A stretch of DNA of 64,000 bases from Botryotinia globosa. Its lineage: Eukaryota > Ascomycota > Leotiomycetes > Helotiales > Sclerotiniaceae. Location: assembly GCA_014898425.1 (NCBI GenBank), contig RCSZ01000014.1:1736001-1800000 (forward strand), read 5' to 3'. Made by a program: the position numbers and the translations under genes. The notes beneath the pieces were generated by a model. The model worked only from the letters and a program-made list of their open reading frames with translations, had not been told where the DNA came from and made no database searches. This document shows positions 1 through 11,443 of the stretch, in pieces (the stretch's first letter is position 1; every line of letters begins with the position of its first letter).

Positions 1-1096
1 ACCATTGAGTAATTCACTTTCGGTGCGCGATGCAGAAAGAACATGTGCCACTTGTAGTATTGACATCAGCCCTAAATGGTGGCCGATGATTGAGAATACC
101 GTTGCAACCTGCAGTCCTGCAGCTCCCTTGAACGCTATACTGGATCACGATCCTACCAAATCGGACAGCCCTGGACTCGCCAATGGCTACTTACCTAGTG
201 CCCCAACAGGCGAAAGAAGTGGAGTTCATGTCGCACTCGCAGCCGCAGCCTTGGATCAAAATACCAAAAAGCCGGCCTCTTTACCTACGGAGTTTCAATG
301 CCATCAGTGCCATTGGAAGAAAATTCGAAAGCAACCTACACCAATACCGACGCCTCCACCTATGCCTATACCCACGGCAAGCGATCGCGAGGTATCTAGA
401 CCTCCCGCGCCCCTTCCTATACCGACTTCTACCCCTATCATTGCAAACATTCCTCCGCCCGAGCTTGAGCGCAATCATGCGCCGCATCAATACCCATGGC
501 CGCCCCAACCTCCATCGTATCCGTCCAACACCCCGTACAACAACTGGCTTCGTCAATCTCCAGTCCCAACGAATGTCGCTGCCGTACATCAAGTCAATGG
601 CAATCATTCACCAAGGATGCCTGGAGTTGCGCCACAAATGGGAGGGCAACCTCACAATCGTCAGCCTGTGCAAGGTCTACAGCCATCCCCTCATCAGAAT
701 GGACGTTTGCCCAATGGTTATCCGCCCTCTCCTCATCGACTTCCTGGACCTCCACCCATGCATATGCAAAATGGAAGCTACGGATCATATGCTTCTAATA
801 GACCCCCTCCCCATCATTTGACAAATGGCGGACCGCCTCCTCGTGCTCCGGAGCATCCTTTCTCGCAACACAGTGCGCCGATGCATTCTCGTCCGTATGG
901 TGCACCACACGGACCGCCACACGGACCACCATACGGTAGTCCACAGCTCAACCGGCAATTAAATGGACTGCCTCCCCTATCCAATGGTCTTCCTCCGCCG
1001 AATGGTCTTCCTCCGTTAAATGGTGTGAGACCGAACAACAATCAGGTCAATGGGGGGGCAAGCGCGAGTCCATCACTAGCAAATTTACTCTCTTAA
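1..1096 (+). CDS. C-terminal part of a zinc-finger chromatin-associated protein (Snt2/PHD-family-like), 5' truncated
   Basis: The reading frame is already open at the window edge (codons from base 2) and runs to TAA at 1094-1096, so about 364 C-terminal residues are visible. Near the start is a CxxC pair followed by SPKWWP, and about 80 residues later a second CxxC pair (CHQCHWKK). This is a split GATA-like zinc knuckle of the type I associate with the C terminus of fungal Snt2-like PHD/BAH proteins. The rest is a long Pro/Asn/Gly-rich disordered tail with repeated NGLPP-like units around 960-1030. No catalytic domain is visible. The Snt2 assignment rests on the zinc knuckle only; the PHD and BAH domains, if present, lie upstream of this window. 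Coding nature is well supported by the long open frame and the clean stop. Confidence 0.5.
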   Translation, partial: PLSNSLSVRDAERTCATCSIDISPKWWPMIENTVATCSPAAPLNAILDHDPTKSDSPGLANGYLPSAPTGERSGVHVALAAAALDQNTKKPASLPTEFQCHQCHWKKIRKQPTPIPTPPPMPIPTASDREVSRPPAPLPIPTSTPIIANIPPPELERNHAPHQYPWPPQPPSYPSNTPYNNWLRQSPVPTNVAAVHQVNGNHSPRMPGVAPQMGGQPHNRQPVQGLQPSPHQNGRLPNGYPPSPHRLPGPPPMHMQNGSYGSYASNRPPPHHLTNGGPPPRAPEHPFSQHSAPMHSRPYGAPHGPPHGPPYGSPQLNRQLNGLPPLSNGLPPPNGLPPLNGVRPNNNQVNGGASASPSLANLLS

Positions 1097-1851
1097 AGAA
1101 AGGGCAGAGTAGTCATACAAGCATGCATAGTATTTACGTCTTTTGTCACACTTCTGTTGCATGTTTAAATTCATCCCTTTCATGTATTGTATGATTCCAA
1201 CGTTTAACTTGAGGCGTTTTATGGAGGTCATATCTTCTTTCAGGAGCGTGGCGTTTGAGACAACCACAATGTAAAATAGATTATTGCACATGGACCGAGG
1301 TGGGAAATTAGAATCGGTCATGGCAATGTGAGTCGACTGATTCAACAACAGAAAGGTGTTCTACAAAGGATGCCACACATATGAACAACTATATGTACAT
1401 CCTTTGTATGAAGAGTCAGTTTCGTGAAAATGTAATATACCAAATTTCTTGAATGCAATGCATTATGGATAATTTGTGACCAGTGTGTTTATGTCGCTTG
1501 CATCATGTCATTTATGTCACACCATTGGATAACCATTCGTCATGAGCTTCTAAAGATTACATCTGAATGTTGTAAATTTTGCTATTAGAAAGTTTTAAAT
1601 TATTGAATAGTGCACTTGGCAGGCAAGCCACATGGGCCTTCCTTGTCTTTAGCCCTGGTATCTCCTGTGTCTGCTTTATGGTTTGCTTTATGGTTTGCTT
1701 GTTGGATATTTTTGGTCTCTCCATGGCTATCTGCCAAAATTGAATCTGACTTTACTTCTCCATTGTTTGTGACGGAACCCTGTTAATGAAGGTTAGTATT
1801 TTGAATCAATTGTAATCGTTGACTATTGTCTTTGGGCTCACTTACATCTAG
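1097..1851. other. Intergenic, convergent 3' flanks
   Basis: About 750 bp between the stop of the zinc-finger protein and the stop of the quinone reductase, which converge here. No open frame with coding character is visible. The only structure noted is a short direct duplication (TTTATGGTTTGC twice) near 1674-1700. It presumably holds both 3' UTRs and terminators. Confidence 0.6.
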
Positions 1852-2920
1852 TCACGCGAAGTTGACTTTGCTAATGGTCTTTCCAAATTCCTCGCCTTGA
1901 ATGGTGGCAAGTTCTAACTCGAGTGCAGAGGGTGATCGAGATCCATCGGCGCCCTGCTAAATATCAGTCCTGTATCCTCACGCAGGCAGTACACCCCAAC
2001 ATGATCCTCTCAAACAGATTAAAAAAGACTTACAGCGAAAGTTCCGGCACCCCATGGGGAACCACCTCTAACCTCTTCCAAATTTGCGAGTTGTGGGAAC
2101 GACTTTGCATAACCCAATGGAACATAGATGATACCGTGATGAGCTAGTGTTGAGAGAGAAGCAAGAACAGTGCTTTCTTGTCCACCACCTGGAGTGCCGG
2201 TGGAAACGAAAATTCCGGCGAATTTTCCCCAGTAGCCTCCGCTTTGCCATTGGCTGCCGGTAGCGTCCCAGAAGGCTTTCCATTGGGCGGGGAAGTTGCC
2301 ATATCTGGTTGGGATACCGAAGAGAAATGCGTCCTGGGCTGTGTCAGCTGGGTGGGTACGGGGGGTGGGAATAGGAGGAGATTGAAAGCTTGGGGTGAGT
2401 GTGGTTTTATGGTTCAAAGTGGAATGGTAAGACTGACATAGTTTGCAAGAGTCTTTGGGTCGATGACTGGAATGTCGGATTTTGCAGGAGCGTGCATCTT
2501 AGCCAAGACCTCTTGAGGAAGAGTCTCTGGAACTCTATTTGGTGAATTAGTATTGAGGGGTTTGGTTTCTTTCAAACAAGATAGCTTGAAACTTACTGGA
2601 AGAGATCGGCTTCAATTCCGGCTTTTCTGAGACCTGCTTGTTCGGCCTCGGCAAGCTTTTGGATGTGGCCATACATGGAGTACTGTAGGAGACATGGTGG
2701 TTAGTATCATGTCATTTGCTTAGGTGGGATGAATTCGAAATATCATAAACGACGGGTTCATGTGGAATGTAGTGTGTGGATATTCTATACCCATGGGTGG
2801 ATAAGGTTGAACCAACAGAACATGAAGAGACACTCGAGGAGTCTAGTCTTTTCGTTCCATACAATAATGAGAATGATATAGAGAAATACTTACGAAAACG
2901 ATAGCTACTTTAGGAGCCAT
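1852..2920 (-). CDS. NAD(P)H:quinone oxidoreductase, WrbA/flavodoxin-like family (Ycp4 / Alt a 7 type)
   Basis: Five exons on the minus strand: 2920-2894, 2682-2597, 2534-2438, 2333-2034 and 1953-1852, giving 203 residues, the usual size for fungal WrbA proteins. The start MAPKVAIVF followed after the first intron by YSMYGHI is the FMN phosphate-binding region. [21 protein letters not shown], then GGGQEST and [17 protein letters not shown], are hallmark family segments. The family are FMN-binding, two-electron quinone reductases that limit semiquinone radicals; in fungi they are cytosolic or associated with eisosomes and are conserved allergens. The third intron uses a GTCAGT donor. Exon phases all agree. 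It is divergent from MSH1 with a 0.9 kb promoter region between them. Confidence 0.9.
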
Positions 2921-3819
2921 GATGAGAGTTTTGATAGAGAATTAATTGGGAGAAGGAAGATTGATATGAAGAGTATGAGTATGAGTATGAGAGAGACTTG
3001 GACAGAGAGAAGATTGAAGATTGAATGATGAGGAATAAAGAAAAGACCTGGAGAGATGGGAATGTCTCTCCCTTCTTATATGCATTCATACATCACTTCA
3101 TTCATTCATTCGTTCATTCATTCATCATCAATACGGGTAAAGTCAAAGAAGCAATTGAGGGGTTAGAGATACCTACCAAGTACCTAGATACTCGTCCTTC
3201 TGATGCATGCATTACTAGGGGACCATGAGGGAAATGCACCTCGGAAGATATTGAGATTTCCCAAAACGCATTAGTGAGTTGATTACAGATGCTTTAATAA
3301 GTGGTTGGTTAATCACACTTGACATATTCAAGCACGCAAGGAGAATTAGATTCGAATTACTAATTAATATAGCTTCAAGTAAGCAATTGGTAAAAGGGTT
3401 ACAACTTACATACCAGATCCTCGAGTAGATTACCGATGGATGGATGGATTATTCAAGATTTGATCTCTATGTCTTCTGTTATAATATACGTACATATTTT
3501 GAAATATAAATAAATACATAGAATTGTTATTTACATGTAATTTAGATATATAATCGTAACGCAACCTGGAAATCACGTAAATTACTGACTTTTTCCCCGT
3601 TTGCGTCTAGTCTGCCAGCAAAACTATCCAAGGCTTAAGTAATCCCGCTGCATTGACCACCGGACCCTCACATCCTCACATCCTCACATCCTCACATCTA
3701 TCAGACTATCAGACTATCAGACTATCCCGTCACCTTCATCACGCACGCTTTCTCAATTTGGTTAACGTACTTCCCAACTGACATATCAATTGGAATGTCG
3801 AATTTTCGAAAATCGCCCA
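2921..3819. promoter_or_regulatory. Divergent promoter region, quinone reductase (-) / MSH1 (+)
   Basis: About 900 bp between two opposite start codons. It contains a TTCA-rich tract near 3097-3126, an AT-rich stretch at about 3478-3560, and two adjacent 8-bp tandem arrays just upstream of MSH1 (listed separately). No conserved coding segment is visible. Confidence 0.5.
3666..3726. repeat. Two adjacent 8-bp tandem arrays
   Basis: Four perfect copies of CCTCACAT (3666-3697) are followed directly by three full and one partial copy of CTATCAGA (3698-3726). They lie about 95-155 bp upstream of the MSH1 start codon, so in its promoter or leader. Confidence 0.9.
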
Positions 3820-6800
3820 ATGCACATATCATTCTTTAATGCGAGGAACTTTCGCAGATTCAATGCTATTGTTCCCTTCCCTTCCTTAAGTACTAGAAGA
3901 TGCATTGCCAATTTTTCGTCTCGTTTTATTCTGTCATCATTTGCCCGCAATAATGTCATTTATTTCAGACCTCAACTTTTTCATCGAGGCAAGAAAACGA
4001 AATCTACTTTTAATTTCAATGATCTTCCTCATGGTCTAGATTTGAGGCCCTTGGAACCTTTGAATTTGGAGCAATCACTCATTAGGGACAAATCTCCAGA
4101 AAGAGTTTCCTTGGAATTTTTTGAACATGTTCAGGATTTACTTCAGGAGCCAGAGCCAGAGCCGGCCACAGCTGAATCCGAAAAACGGGGAATTTGCGCA
4201 ACTTCAGATGATGTTGAAGACGACACAAAGAAAGCAAAACCATCAAGAAGAATCAGGCGCATAGAGGATTTGCCCCAAGGTTTGATCATTCCTGACTCCG
4301 AATCCTCAGAGATACAAGAATCACAAGTTACTCCATCTTCGTCAACAGGCGTGAAAATTTCTAAAAAAGCCAAAGTATCAGGTGAAGTAGAACTTCCTCA
4401 AGGATTACTTCCTCTGGAGCCATTGGAAATTGAGAATGAACCACCACAATATCCAACCGTGATCCTGCAGGCCCGTAACAATATGCTCAAGTTTGAGAAT
4501 TGCGTGGTTATAACACGCGTTGGAGGTTTCTATGAATTATATTTTGAGCATGCAGATGAGTTTGGTCCGCTTCTGGGTCTTAAGGTTTCCCAGAAGAAAA
4601 CAAATGCTGGACCTGTGTCACTGGTAAGTCTTCATCATGATGTCGTCCTATTATGTAATAACGGTAGATAGGCTGGGTTTCCTTTTCATCAACTCGATCG
4701 TTATTTGAAGATACTTGTTCAAGATTCAAATCGATATGTTGCTATATCGGAAGAATTTCCAAATGACATATCGGACAAGGTAAAATCTGGAGGGCTGATG
4801 CATGATCGAAGAGTCTCACGTGTTGTTACACCTGGTACTCTCATCGATGAAGGTTTCATGGACCCTCTTTCGAATAATTATGTACTTGCAATACACACAC
4901 AGCACGGCGACACCACTGATACTATTGAATATGAGAGGCATCATAAATCAATCGGTTTGGCTTGGCTGGATCTATCGACTGGCCATTTCTTCACCCAAAA
5001 GTCATCGCTTTCACAACTTCCTTCCTTCCTGGCCCGTATAGCTCCCCGCGAAATTGTATTGAATGAAGAAATGCAATCTATGAAGAGTCACGAAATATTT
5101 AACATTCTCACCGACGAACACCATATGATCACTTATGCAACGCTTTCAGGGGTGAAGCCTATATCCGAGTGGACCCCCATGCTAGAATCGGCAGTTTCGC
5201 CATCCTCAATAGACACCTTCACGGAGGAAGAGATATCGGCTGGCAGTTGCTTACTTCATTATGTTGAAACAAGACTACAAAGTACGAACATGAAACTTCA
5301 ACCTCCTGTACGTCAGTTGAATGTTATGGGAATCGATAAGAATACTATGAGAGCTCTAGAGATCAAGAAGACCATCAAGGATGACGTCTTCAGTGGTAGT
5401 CTGTTGCACACAATCCGACGTACGGTTACAAAAGGAGGTGCAAGACTGTTGGAGAACTGGCTTGGTAAGTTTTGTTTCTCTTAACAATTTGGGTCTTCGT
5501 CAGAGGCTGACGTGAATAGCATCACCTTCAACATCTCTGGATGTGATAAACTCTCGGCTCGGTCTCGTGACATACATGCTTGAGAATGAGAATCTTCGAG
5601 ACCGAGTGACCGATCTCCTGAAACGCAGCCATGATTCTCATCGCCTGCTGCAAAAGTTTGCGTTTGGCAGAGGAGATGGCGATGATCTTTTAGATTTAGC
5701 TACTACGATACATGCTACTCGAGATTTGACATGCGCACTCGAAGGTCATAATGCGATGCCCAAGCCTTGCATACAAGAATTACTTAATCGTATTCACCTC
5801 AAAGACCCAATGGAACTCGCTCGAGCAATCACAGAAGCCATCGACGAAGAAGGTCTAGTTCAGCAACATCGTATTGAAGAAGGTGAGAGTGGAGAGATGC
5901 AAGCATTGGCCGAAGCAATCGTCGCCTCGGAAGGAACCACAGAAGAAACATCCATCCTTCGGAAGAGCAGCCGCAAGAAACCTACCAGCCTTCGCGAATA
6001 TTATAACCAAGAGAGTGAAGCCTGGATCATGAAACCAAGCGCCACGCCAACCCTCAAACGTCTCCACGCAGAACTATCTTCTCTAGCAAATCAAAAGACC
6101 GCCCTGGCAGCTTCCCTCTGCGACCGTCTCGGCGCAACAAGTCTTACCCTTCGCTTTACCCCCGGCCTCGGTCACATTTGCCACGTTAAAGGAAGAGATA
6201 TAACTCTGGATATGCCTGAAGTCCGCACCATCAGCTCAAGCAAGAGTACTCGTTCTCTTCACCATCCCGAATGGTCACTTCTGGGTCAAGAAATCGATCA
6301 ATGTCGCATCCACATTCGAGCCGAAGAACAGCGATTATTTTACAAGCTTCGCGAATTGGCTATTACCAACCTCGTTAAACTTCGTCGTAATGCAGCTGTA
6401 CTGGACGAAATTGATATCGCGTGTTCATTTGCTTCATTAGCGAATGGAAGAGGTTGGACTCGTCCTATCCTCAATATAAGTTCTGCACACAAAATTATTG
6501 GCGGTAGACATCCTACCGTCGAGACTGGATTAAAGGAAGAAGGTCGAAGTTTTATTTCCAATGATTGTCTGGTGGGAGACGCCCATAAAACATGGCTAAT
6601 CACAGGACCAAATATGGCTGGCAAGAGTACTTTTCTGCGTCAAAATGCATTGATTACGGTTCTTGCACAAGTCGGATCATATGTACCTGCTGAATATGCA
6701 GAGTTGGGGATTGTAGATCATATATTCAGTCGTGTTGGGTCTGCAGATAATCTCTACCGCGGTCAATCGACATTCATGGTGGAGATGTTGGAGAGTGCGA

Positions 6801-7183
6801 CGATCCTCAAAAATGCGACTTCACGATCATTCGTCATCATGGATGAAATTGGTAGAGGAACAACACCAACTGACGGTGTGGCCGTGGCCTTTGCATGTTT
6901 GTACCATCTTTACCATGTGAATAAATGCAGGGCATTGTTCGCGACACATTTCCACGCATTGGTGGATTTAATAGAAAAGAACAATATGGACGCAGTGGGC
7001 TATTATTGTACGGATGTGGAAGAAGATGGGAACACAGATGGAGCATTTAGGTATATGTATAAATTGAAGGAGGGTATCAACAGACAGAGTCACGCTCTCA
7101 AGGTTGCTAAATTGGCTGGATTGCCGAGCGAAGCTATCGAGGTTGCTAGGCAGGTATTGGAAAAAGATGCAAATCCTGAATAG
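3820..7183 (+). CDS. MSH1: Mitochondrial DNA mismatch-repair protein MutS homolog MSH1
   Basis: Three exons (3820-4623, 4672-5464, 5520-7183) encode 1086 residues. The first in-frame ATG is at 3820; the N terminus (MHISFFNARNFRRFNAIVPF) is rich in Arg, Phe and Ser and lacks acids, as expected of a mitochondrial presequence. The MutS mismatch-recognition domain begins around the FYELYFEHADEFG segment, followed by connector, core and clamp regions. The C-terminal ATPase has Walker A GPNMAGKST (about residue 895), Walker B VIMDEIGRGT and the ATHFH motif. MSH1 binds mismatches and branched structures in mitochondrial DNA and maintains genome stability. The introns are 48 and 55 bp. The N-terminal extension of about 200 residues before the MutS domain is acidic and poorly conserved, with three repeated LPxGL units. 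Confidence 0.95.
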
Positions 7184-7568
7184 ATAGTCAGTAATTGATC
7201 ACGAACATGAGTATTTGTATGACATAATGATAAAAATTGAAAGCATTCAGGAAAAAATTAGAGTGTTGTTATTTTTAATCTTCAATGTGCGCATGCACTC
7301 GGGGTTAAAAAGCTATGATTTATTCATCACAAAGCTTGAGAAAATTATGGGTATATGAAGAAATAGCGACGAACCTTTTGGAATTGATAGATTTGTGATT
7401 TTCACATCACATTTCATTTTCATACCACGATACACATGCTTGGGCTTGTTAAGTTTTTTCATTTTTTCCAGAGTCAAGATGCTTGGATGACAACTAGATA
7501 ACCTTGATGTTCCTTATATATCCTCTCAGACATACAGAGAATTCATTTCAGATATATCATTGGCGAAT
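7184..7568. other. Intergenic, convergent 3' flanks of MSH1 and RPP0
   Basis: About 385 bp of AT-rich sequence between converging stop codons. No coding segment is visible; it is expected to contain both 3' UTRs. Confidence 0.6.
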
Positions 7569-8584
7569 TTAGTCGAACATTCCTCCGAATCCCTCATCAG
7601 CGGAATCCTCAGCCTCGGACTCCTCCTTCTTGGCCTCCTCAGCGGCAGCAGCAGCTGGGGCAGCCTCAGTAGCGACAGGTCCGGCACTGGCGTAGGCCTC
7701 TGGGTTGGCAATTCGGTCCTTCAACTCATCAATCTCAGACCAGCTGTAGTCGGTTGAGATGGCAACGGCCAAAACCTTCTTGTAGCTGTTAACAACAGAG
7801 TGCATAACAGATGGAAGGGTTGGGAAGTTGGCAGCCAAGGAGATAGCAGCGATGGTGGTGATAGCACTGCTGAAAGCCTTGAGAAGTTGGGACTCCTCGA
7901 TGTCGAGAACACTTGGTGGGAAAGTGTTACCAGCATCGTAAACTTGGGAGATACCCATACCGTATGTGAATGGAGAGATGTTCAACATGTTAAGAAGGGT
8001 AGCCTCGGAAGCTCCGACCTTGGAACCAGCCTCAACGAGCTTCAAGTCTGCGGTAATTTCAATGGTACCACGGGCAATCTTGGTTGGGACACCGAGAGCT
8101 TGGAAGAAAGAGGTCTTTCCTGGTTCCATACCGGTGTTACCAGCTGGAACGTAGACATCAGCTGGGGCAACGGCACCAGCTCTGGCTGGAGCAGCGACCT
8201 TGTTGTCGAGAATCTTGTCACGGATGGTCTTGAGGTCTTGGTTGGTGAAAACGAAACCGACGTTACCCTTGACGAAAGGAAGGAGACGCTCGTATTCTGG
8301 GTTGTCACCGACGAATCCCTTGACGGCACGGCGGACCTATTCAATCAAAAAAAATTAGTTTTCCGAGCGCGCCAACAATGGCAGAATCCATCGATCCCGA
8401 GTCAACGTACCATGGTGTTCTTTCCCATCAAGACAACACCCTCACCACGGAGAGATCCACGGATCTCGTGCATTTGTTGAGAGCTGACATTGTCGACGGT
8501 GACGATGAAGATGGACTTGTACTCCTCGAGTAAGCCCTTGAGCTTATCGAAGTAGCCGGCCTTGTTTTCGGATTTGCCCCCCAT
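7569..8584 (-). CDS. RPP0: 60S acidic ribosomal protein P0
   Basis: Two exons (8584-8411 and 8336-7569) separated by a 74-bp intron encode 313 residues, the standard length. The start [20 protein letters not shown] and the [14 protein letters not shown] segment spanning the intron are the uL10 rRNA-binding domain. The C terminus is an Ala-rich hinge followed by the acidic conserved tail ending DEGFGGMFD, which recruits translation factors. P0 anchors the P1/P2 stalk on the large subunit and drives GTPase activation of eEF2. It is head to head with TRM82 with 383 bp between start codons. Codon use is strongly biased toward C/G-ending favoured codons compared with neighbours, as expected for a highly expressed gene. 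Confidence 0.97.
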
Positions 8585-8967
8585 ATCTTCTTATTTGTGA
8601 AGTTAGGTGATTTAAGGACAAATTTATTATGTTGGAGTTGAGGATTTGTTCTTCGTGGAAGAATTGTGATTGTCGCGAAGTTAATCAAAATTCGAAAAAA
8701 GTTCCATTTGATGAGTTTGACGAATTGCTAGAATGTGGGAGCCGCTAGTGCTTAGCGCAGTCTGGCATGCGAAGATATACTTTGATTGGTTGAGACGCTC
8801 AGACCCTTGTTGATAAATAAATTCGAGATATCTGGATAAATATTTTGTATTTTTTTTGGGTATTCACTGGTATTTTGATATACGAATAGCCACTCCAAGG
8901 AAAGAATTGAATTTCTGTGTAGCATCTATTTACTTGATCGGGAGGCCAAGTCAGTCTATCAAAAAAG
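8585..8967. promoter_or_regulatory. Divergent promoter region, RPP0 (-) / TRM82 (+)
   Basis: 383 bp separating the two start codons. Nothing coding is visible; it must serve a highly expressed ribosomal protein gene on one side and a tRNA-modification gene on the other. Confidence 0.5.
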
Positions 8968-10632
8968 ATGTCGAAACTCAGAACACCATACCAATGCCTC
9001 AAACAATGTGGTAACTATCTTGTAGCAGCTCGAGGCTCAAGCATAGATAGCTTTGACATTAAAGATGGTTCATACCTTTCAACATGGAAGTCTCCAGTGC
9101 CAGAAAGTACGAATGTATTGAAGACAACTGGAGAAGAAATGCAAACCAAAAGTGAGGAGCAGAACCCAGAGACTTCTACTCCAGATACCCCATTGGAATC
9201 GCAAACCCCGCCAGCAAAGAGACGAAAGTTATCCGTTAGCGACGAAAAGGAGGAGAAGATTGTTGTCGTACAACAATTGAAGAAAAAGGCGAAGAATACA
9301 CCACCAAAGACCATTGAACCTTCACCCATTACTGCTTTAACTATCACAAAAGACCTCCAGCACGTGATTGCAGTCACCGGCGAGGACAAAACTATCAGAG
9401 TGTTGGCATGGGAGGATACAGTAAGCAAAAGATTAAAACAGATTAGTGATCGGTAGGGACTTTCTTCTCTCAAAAAGTGACTCTGACTGACAAATTTAGT
9501 ACTATGCCTAAACGGCCTTGTGCTCTTGCCACTACCGATGACTGCGGTACCATAATCAGCGCTGATAAATTTGGAGATGTGTATTCTCTTCCTCTCATCC
9601 CATCTCCTTCAGTGCCATCCGCTAAAGAAGATGTTTCTACCGAGAAGCAAGCTCCAAAGAAGTTCCAGCCTTCAGCCAGTGCCTTGACGGTACATTCCGT
9701 ACGCAACTTAAAAGCTCTTGAGGCTCAAAAGAAACAGACCAACAAAGTGTCTGAGAAAACTGGTCCAGATTTTGAGCACAAACTTCTACTTGGACATGTT
9801 TCTATGTTAACGGATATCGTGGCGGCATCCGTGTCAGGTCGTCACTACATTCTTACAGCTGATCGTGATGAGCATATTCGTGTTAGTCGCGGAATTCCTC
9901 AGTCGCACGTCATTGAGGGATTCTGTCTCGGACACGTTGAATATGTTAGTCGTTTATGTATCCCTTCTACAAGACCAGAAATTCTTATTTCTGGCGGTGG
10001 AGATGACGAACTACACATTTGGAACTGGCTCGACGGATCTTTACTATCGAAAGTAAATCTCAAGTCTCAAATTGAAGCATTTGGCCCAGAAGCCACCAAA
10101 GACGAAGCTGGGACCGAGTCTAAGAAGGTTGCAGTAACGGGTATTTATCACGCTAGAGATGAAACATCTGATCGAGATATCGTGGTAGCTACATCTGAAG
10201 GGCACGTTCTATTATCCTACGCACCAAGTGCCCAAACTGAACGCAAGCTAACAAAGTCTCAGTGTTCCTGCCGCCTTCTTTTATACTCTCACGCCTTCCA
10301 ACCAACTCATATATACCCAAACCATCACCTTACCAGGAAATGCACTCTCTTGCACCCTCAGCAATCCCACCCCGTCATCTCCATTCTCCCTCATAATCTC
10401 CATCGACAACATCCACGAATCAGGCTCCATCACCGTCGTAAAGGACGTCAATTCACCCGTCGCAAACCCTCTACAATTCTTCAAATACGAAAATGAGAAA
10501 TTCGTTAATGTGCAATTGGAAGGATTTGTATCGCAAGATAGCGAGGGTATTTTGGATGCGGAGAAGAAGAATAAACTGGGTGGTCTCTTGTATAATATTG
10601 GAAATTTGAGAAAAATGGAGGATGAGGAATGA
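8968..10632 (+). CDS. TRM82: tRNA (guanine-N7-)-methyltransferase non-catalytic subunit TRM82 (WD40)
   Basis: Three exons (8968-9452, 9500-10201, 10263-10632) encode 518 residues. The protein starts MSKLRTPYQCLKQCGNYLVAA and has degenerate WD40 repeats (for example LLLGHVSMLTDIV, ILTADRDEHIRVSR, ISGGGDDELHIWNW). A charged, low-complexity insertion with a KRRKLSV-like nuclear signal lies around residues 50-115. The family partners catalytic Trm8 to place m7G46 in tRNAs. The second intron (61 bp, GCTAAC branch site, CAG acceptor) only restores frame with a GC donor at 10202-10203, giving SEG/VPAAFFYTL; no GT donor nearby has the right phase. Reading straight through instead gives an unrelated Cys/His-rich tail. 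Confidence 0.9.
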
Positions 10633-11443
10633 ATTCACGCGTGTTTTTTTTAGCTAGCTAGCTGATCAATTGAATGGAAAAATACCCAAACCATATCTTT
10701 ACATCATACACAATCAGACCAAAGACAACAATAATAATCTACCATACTCCCACTGACATCAAAATCCCTTTTCCATAGATTCACTCCCCTCCTCCCCACA
10801 AAAACACAAGAATTCCCTATCCAAAAAAAAAGTCAAGTCACCATCACTTGCGAGATTCACTCCTCCCCTCCCCACAAAAACCTCAATACATCCAACAACC
10901 AAAAAGGCAAAAAACCATGTTGAACATGGGAAAATCCTCTCTGATATGAGGATTTTATTACTAGCAGAACCCTTCGAAATGGGGTCAATTCTGTCCGTAA
11001 TCTCTCAAACATCCCACCCATCCGAAGATGGTTAAAACGCAGTGTATATAAGTCAGTTGTGTAGACCACTGCGCCAGGTCGTACGATGAGATGTTTGATG
11101 AGGGAGGTAGAAGATCAGGGTATTTGTATGGCGGGTAGATTGGTGAATGGTGAATGGATGCATGAAAGTATTTTGTGATGTTTCTATGGCATGATATGTA
11201 GTTTTGGTTGGGATGAGTTGGATGCTGGGAATTGGGTACGACGGCTAGATGTAGCATTCAAGGAGCGAAAAGGTTTAGATCATTGTTAACAATCGGAATG
11301 GGGAATGATATTGGCATATGCCATTTCGGTATGGTATTAAGATGTTGGGTAGTTCGATGTAACCTCTTGATTATCTACGAAATGGTTTAGGACGTCTACA
11401 GACTCCGGGGTATAACTCTCTTGAATTGACAAAGCCTTAAATA
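10633..11443. other. Intergenic, convergent 3' flanks
   Basis: About 810 bp between converging stops. A roughly 30-bp C-rich segment beginning GATTCACTCC occurs twice, imperfectly, near 10778-10806 and 10853-10882. No coding segment is supported. Confidence 0.5.

Noticed and set aside
7800..8480. 226-codon open frame antisense to RPP0
   Set aside because: It is a mirror of the biased codon use of the ribosomal protein gene and has no family features.
10202..10500. Frameshift in TRM82 giving a Cys/His-rich C terminus
   Set aside because: A GC-AG intron with a good branch site restores the expected C terminus, so no mutation is needed.
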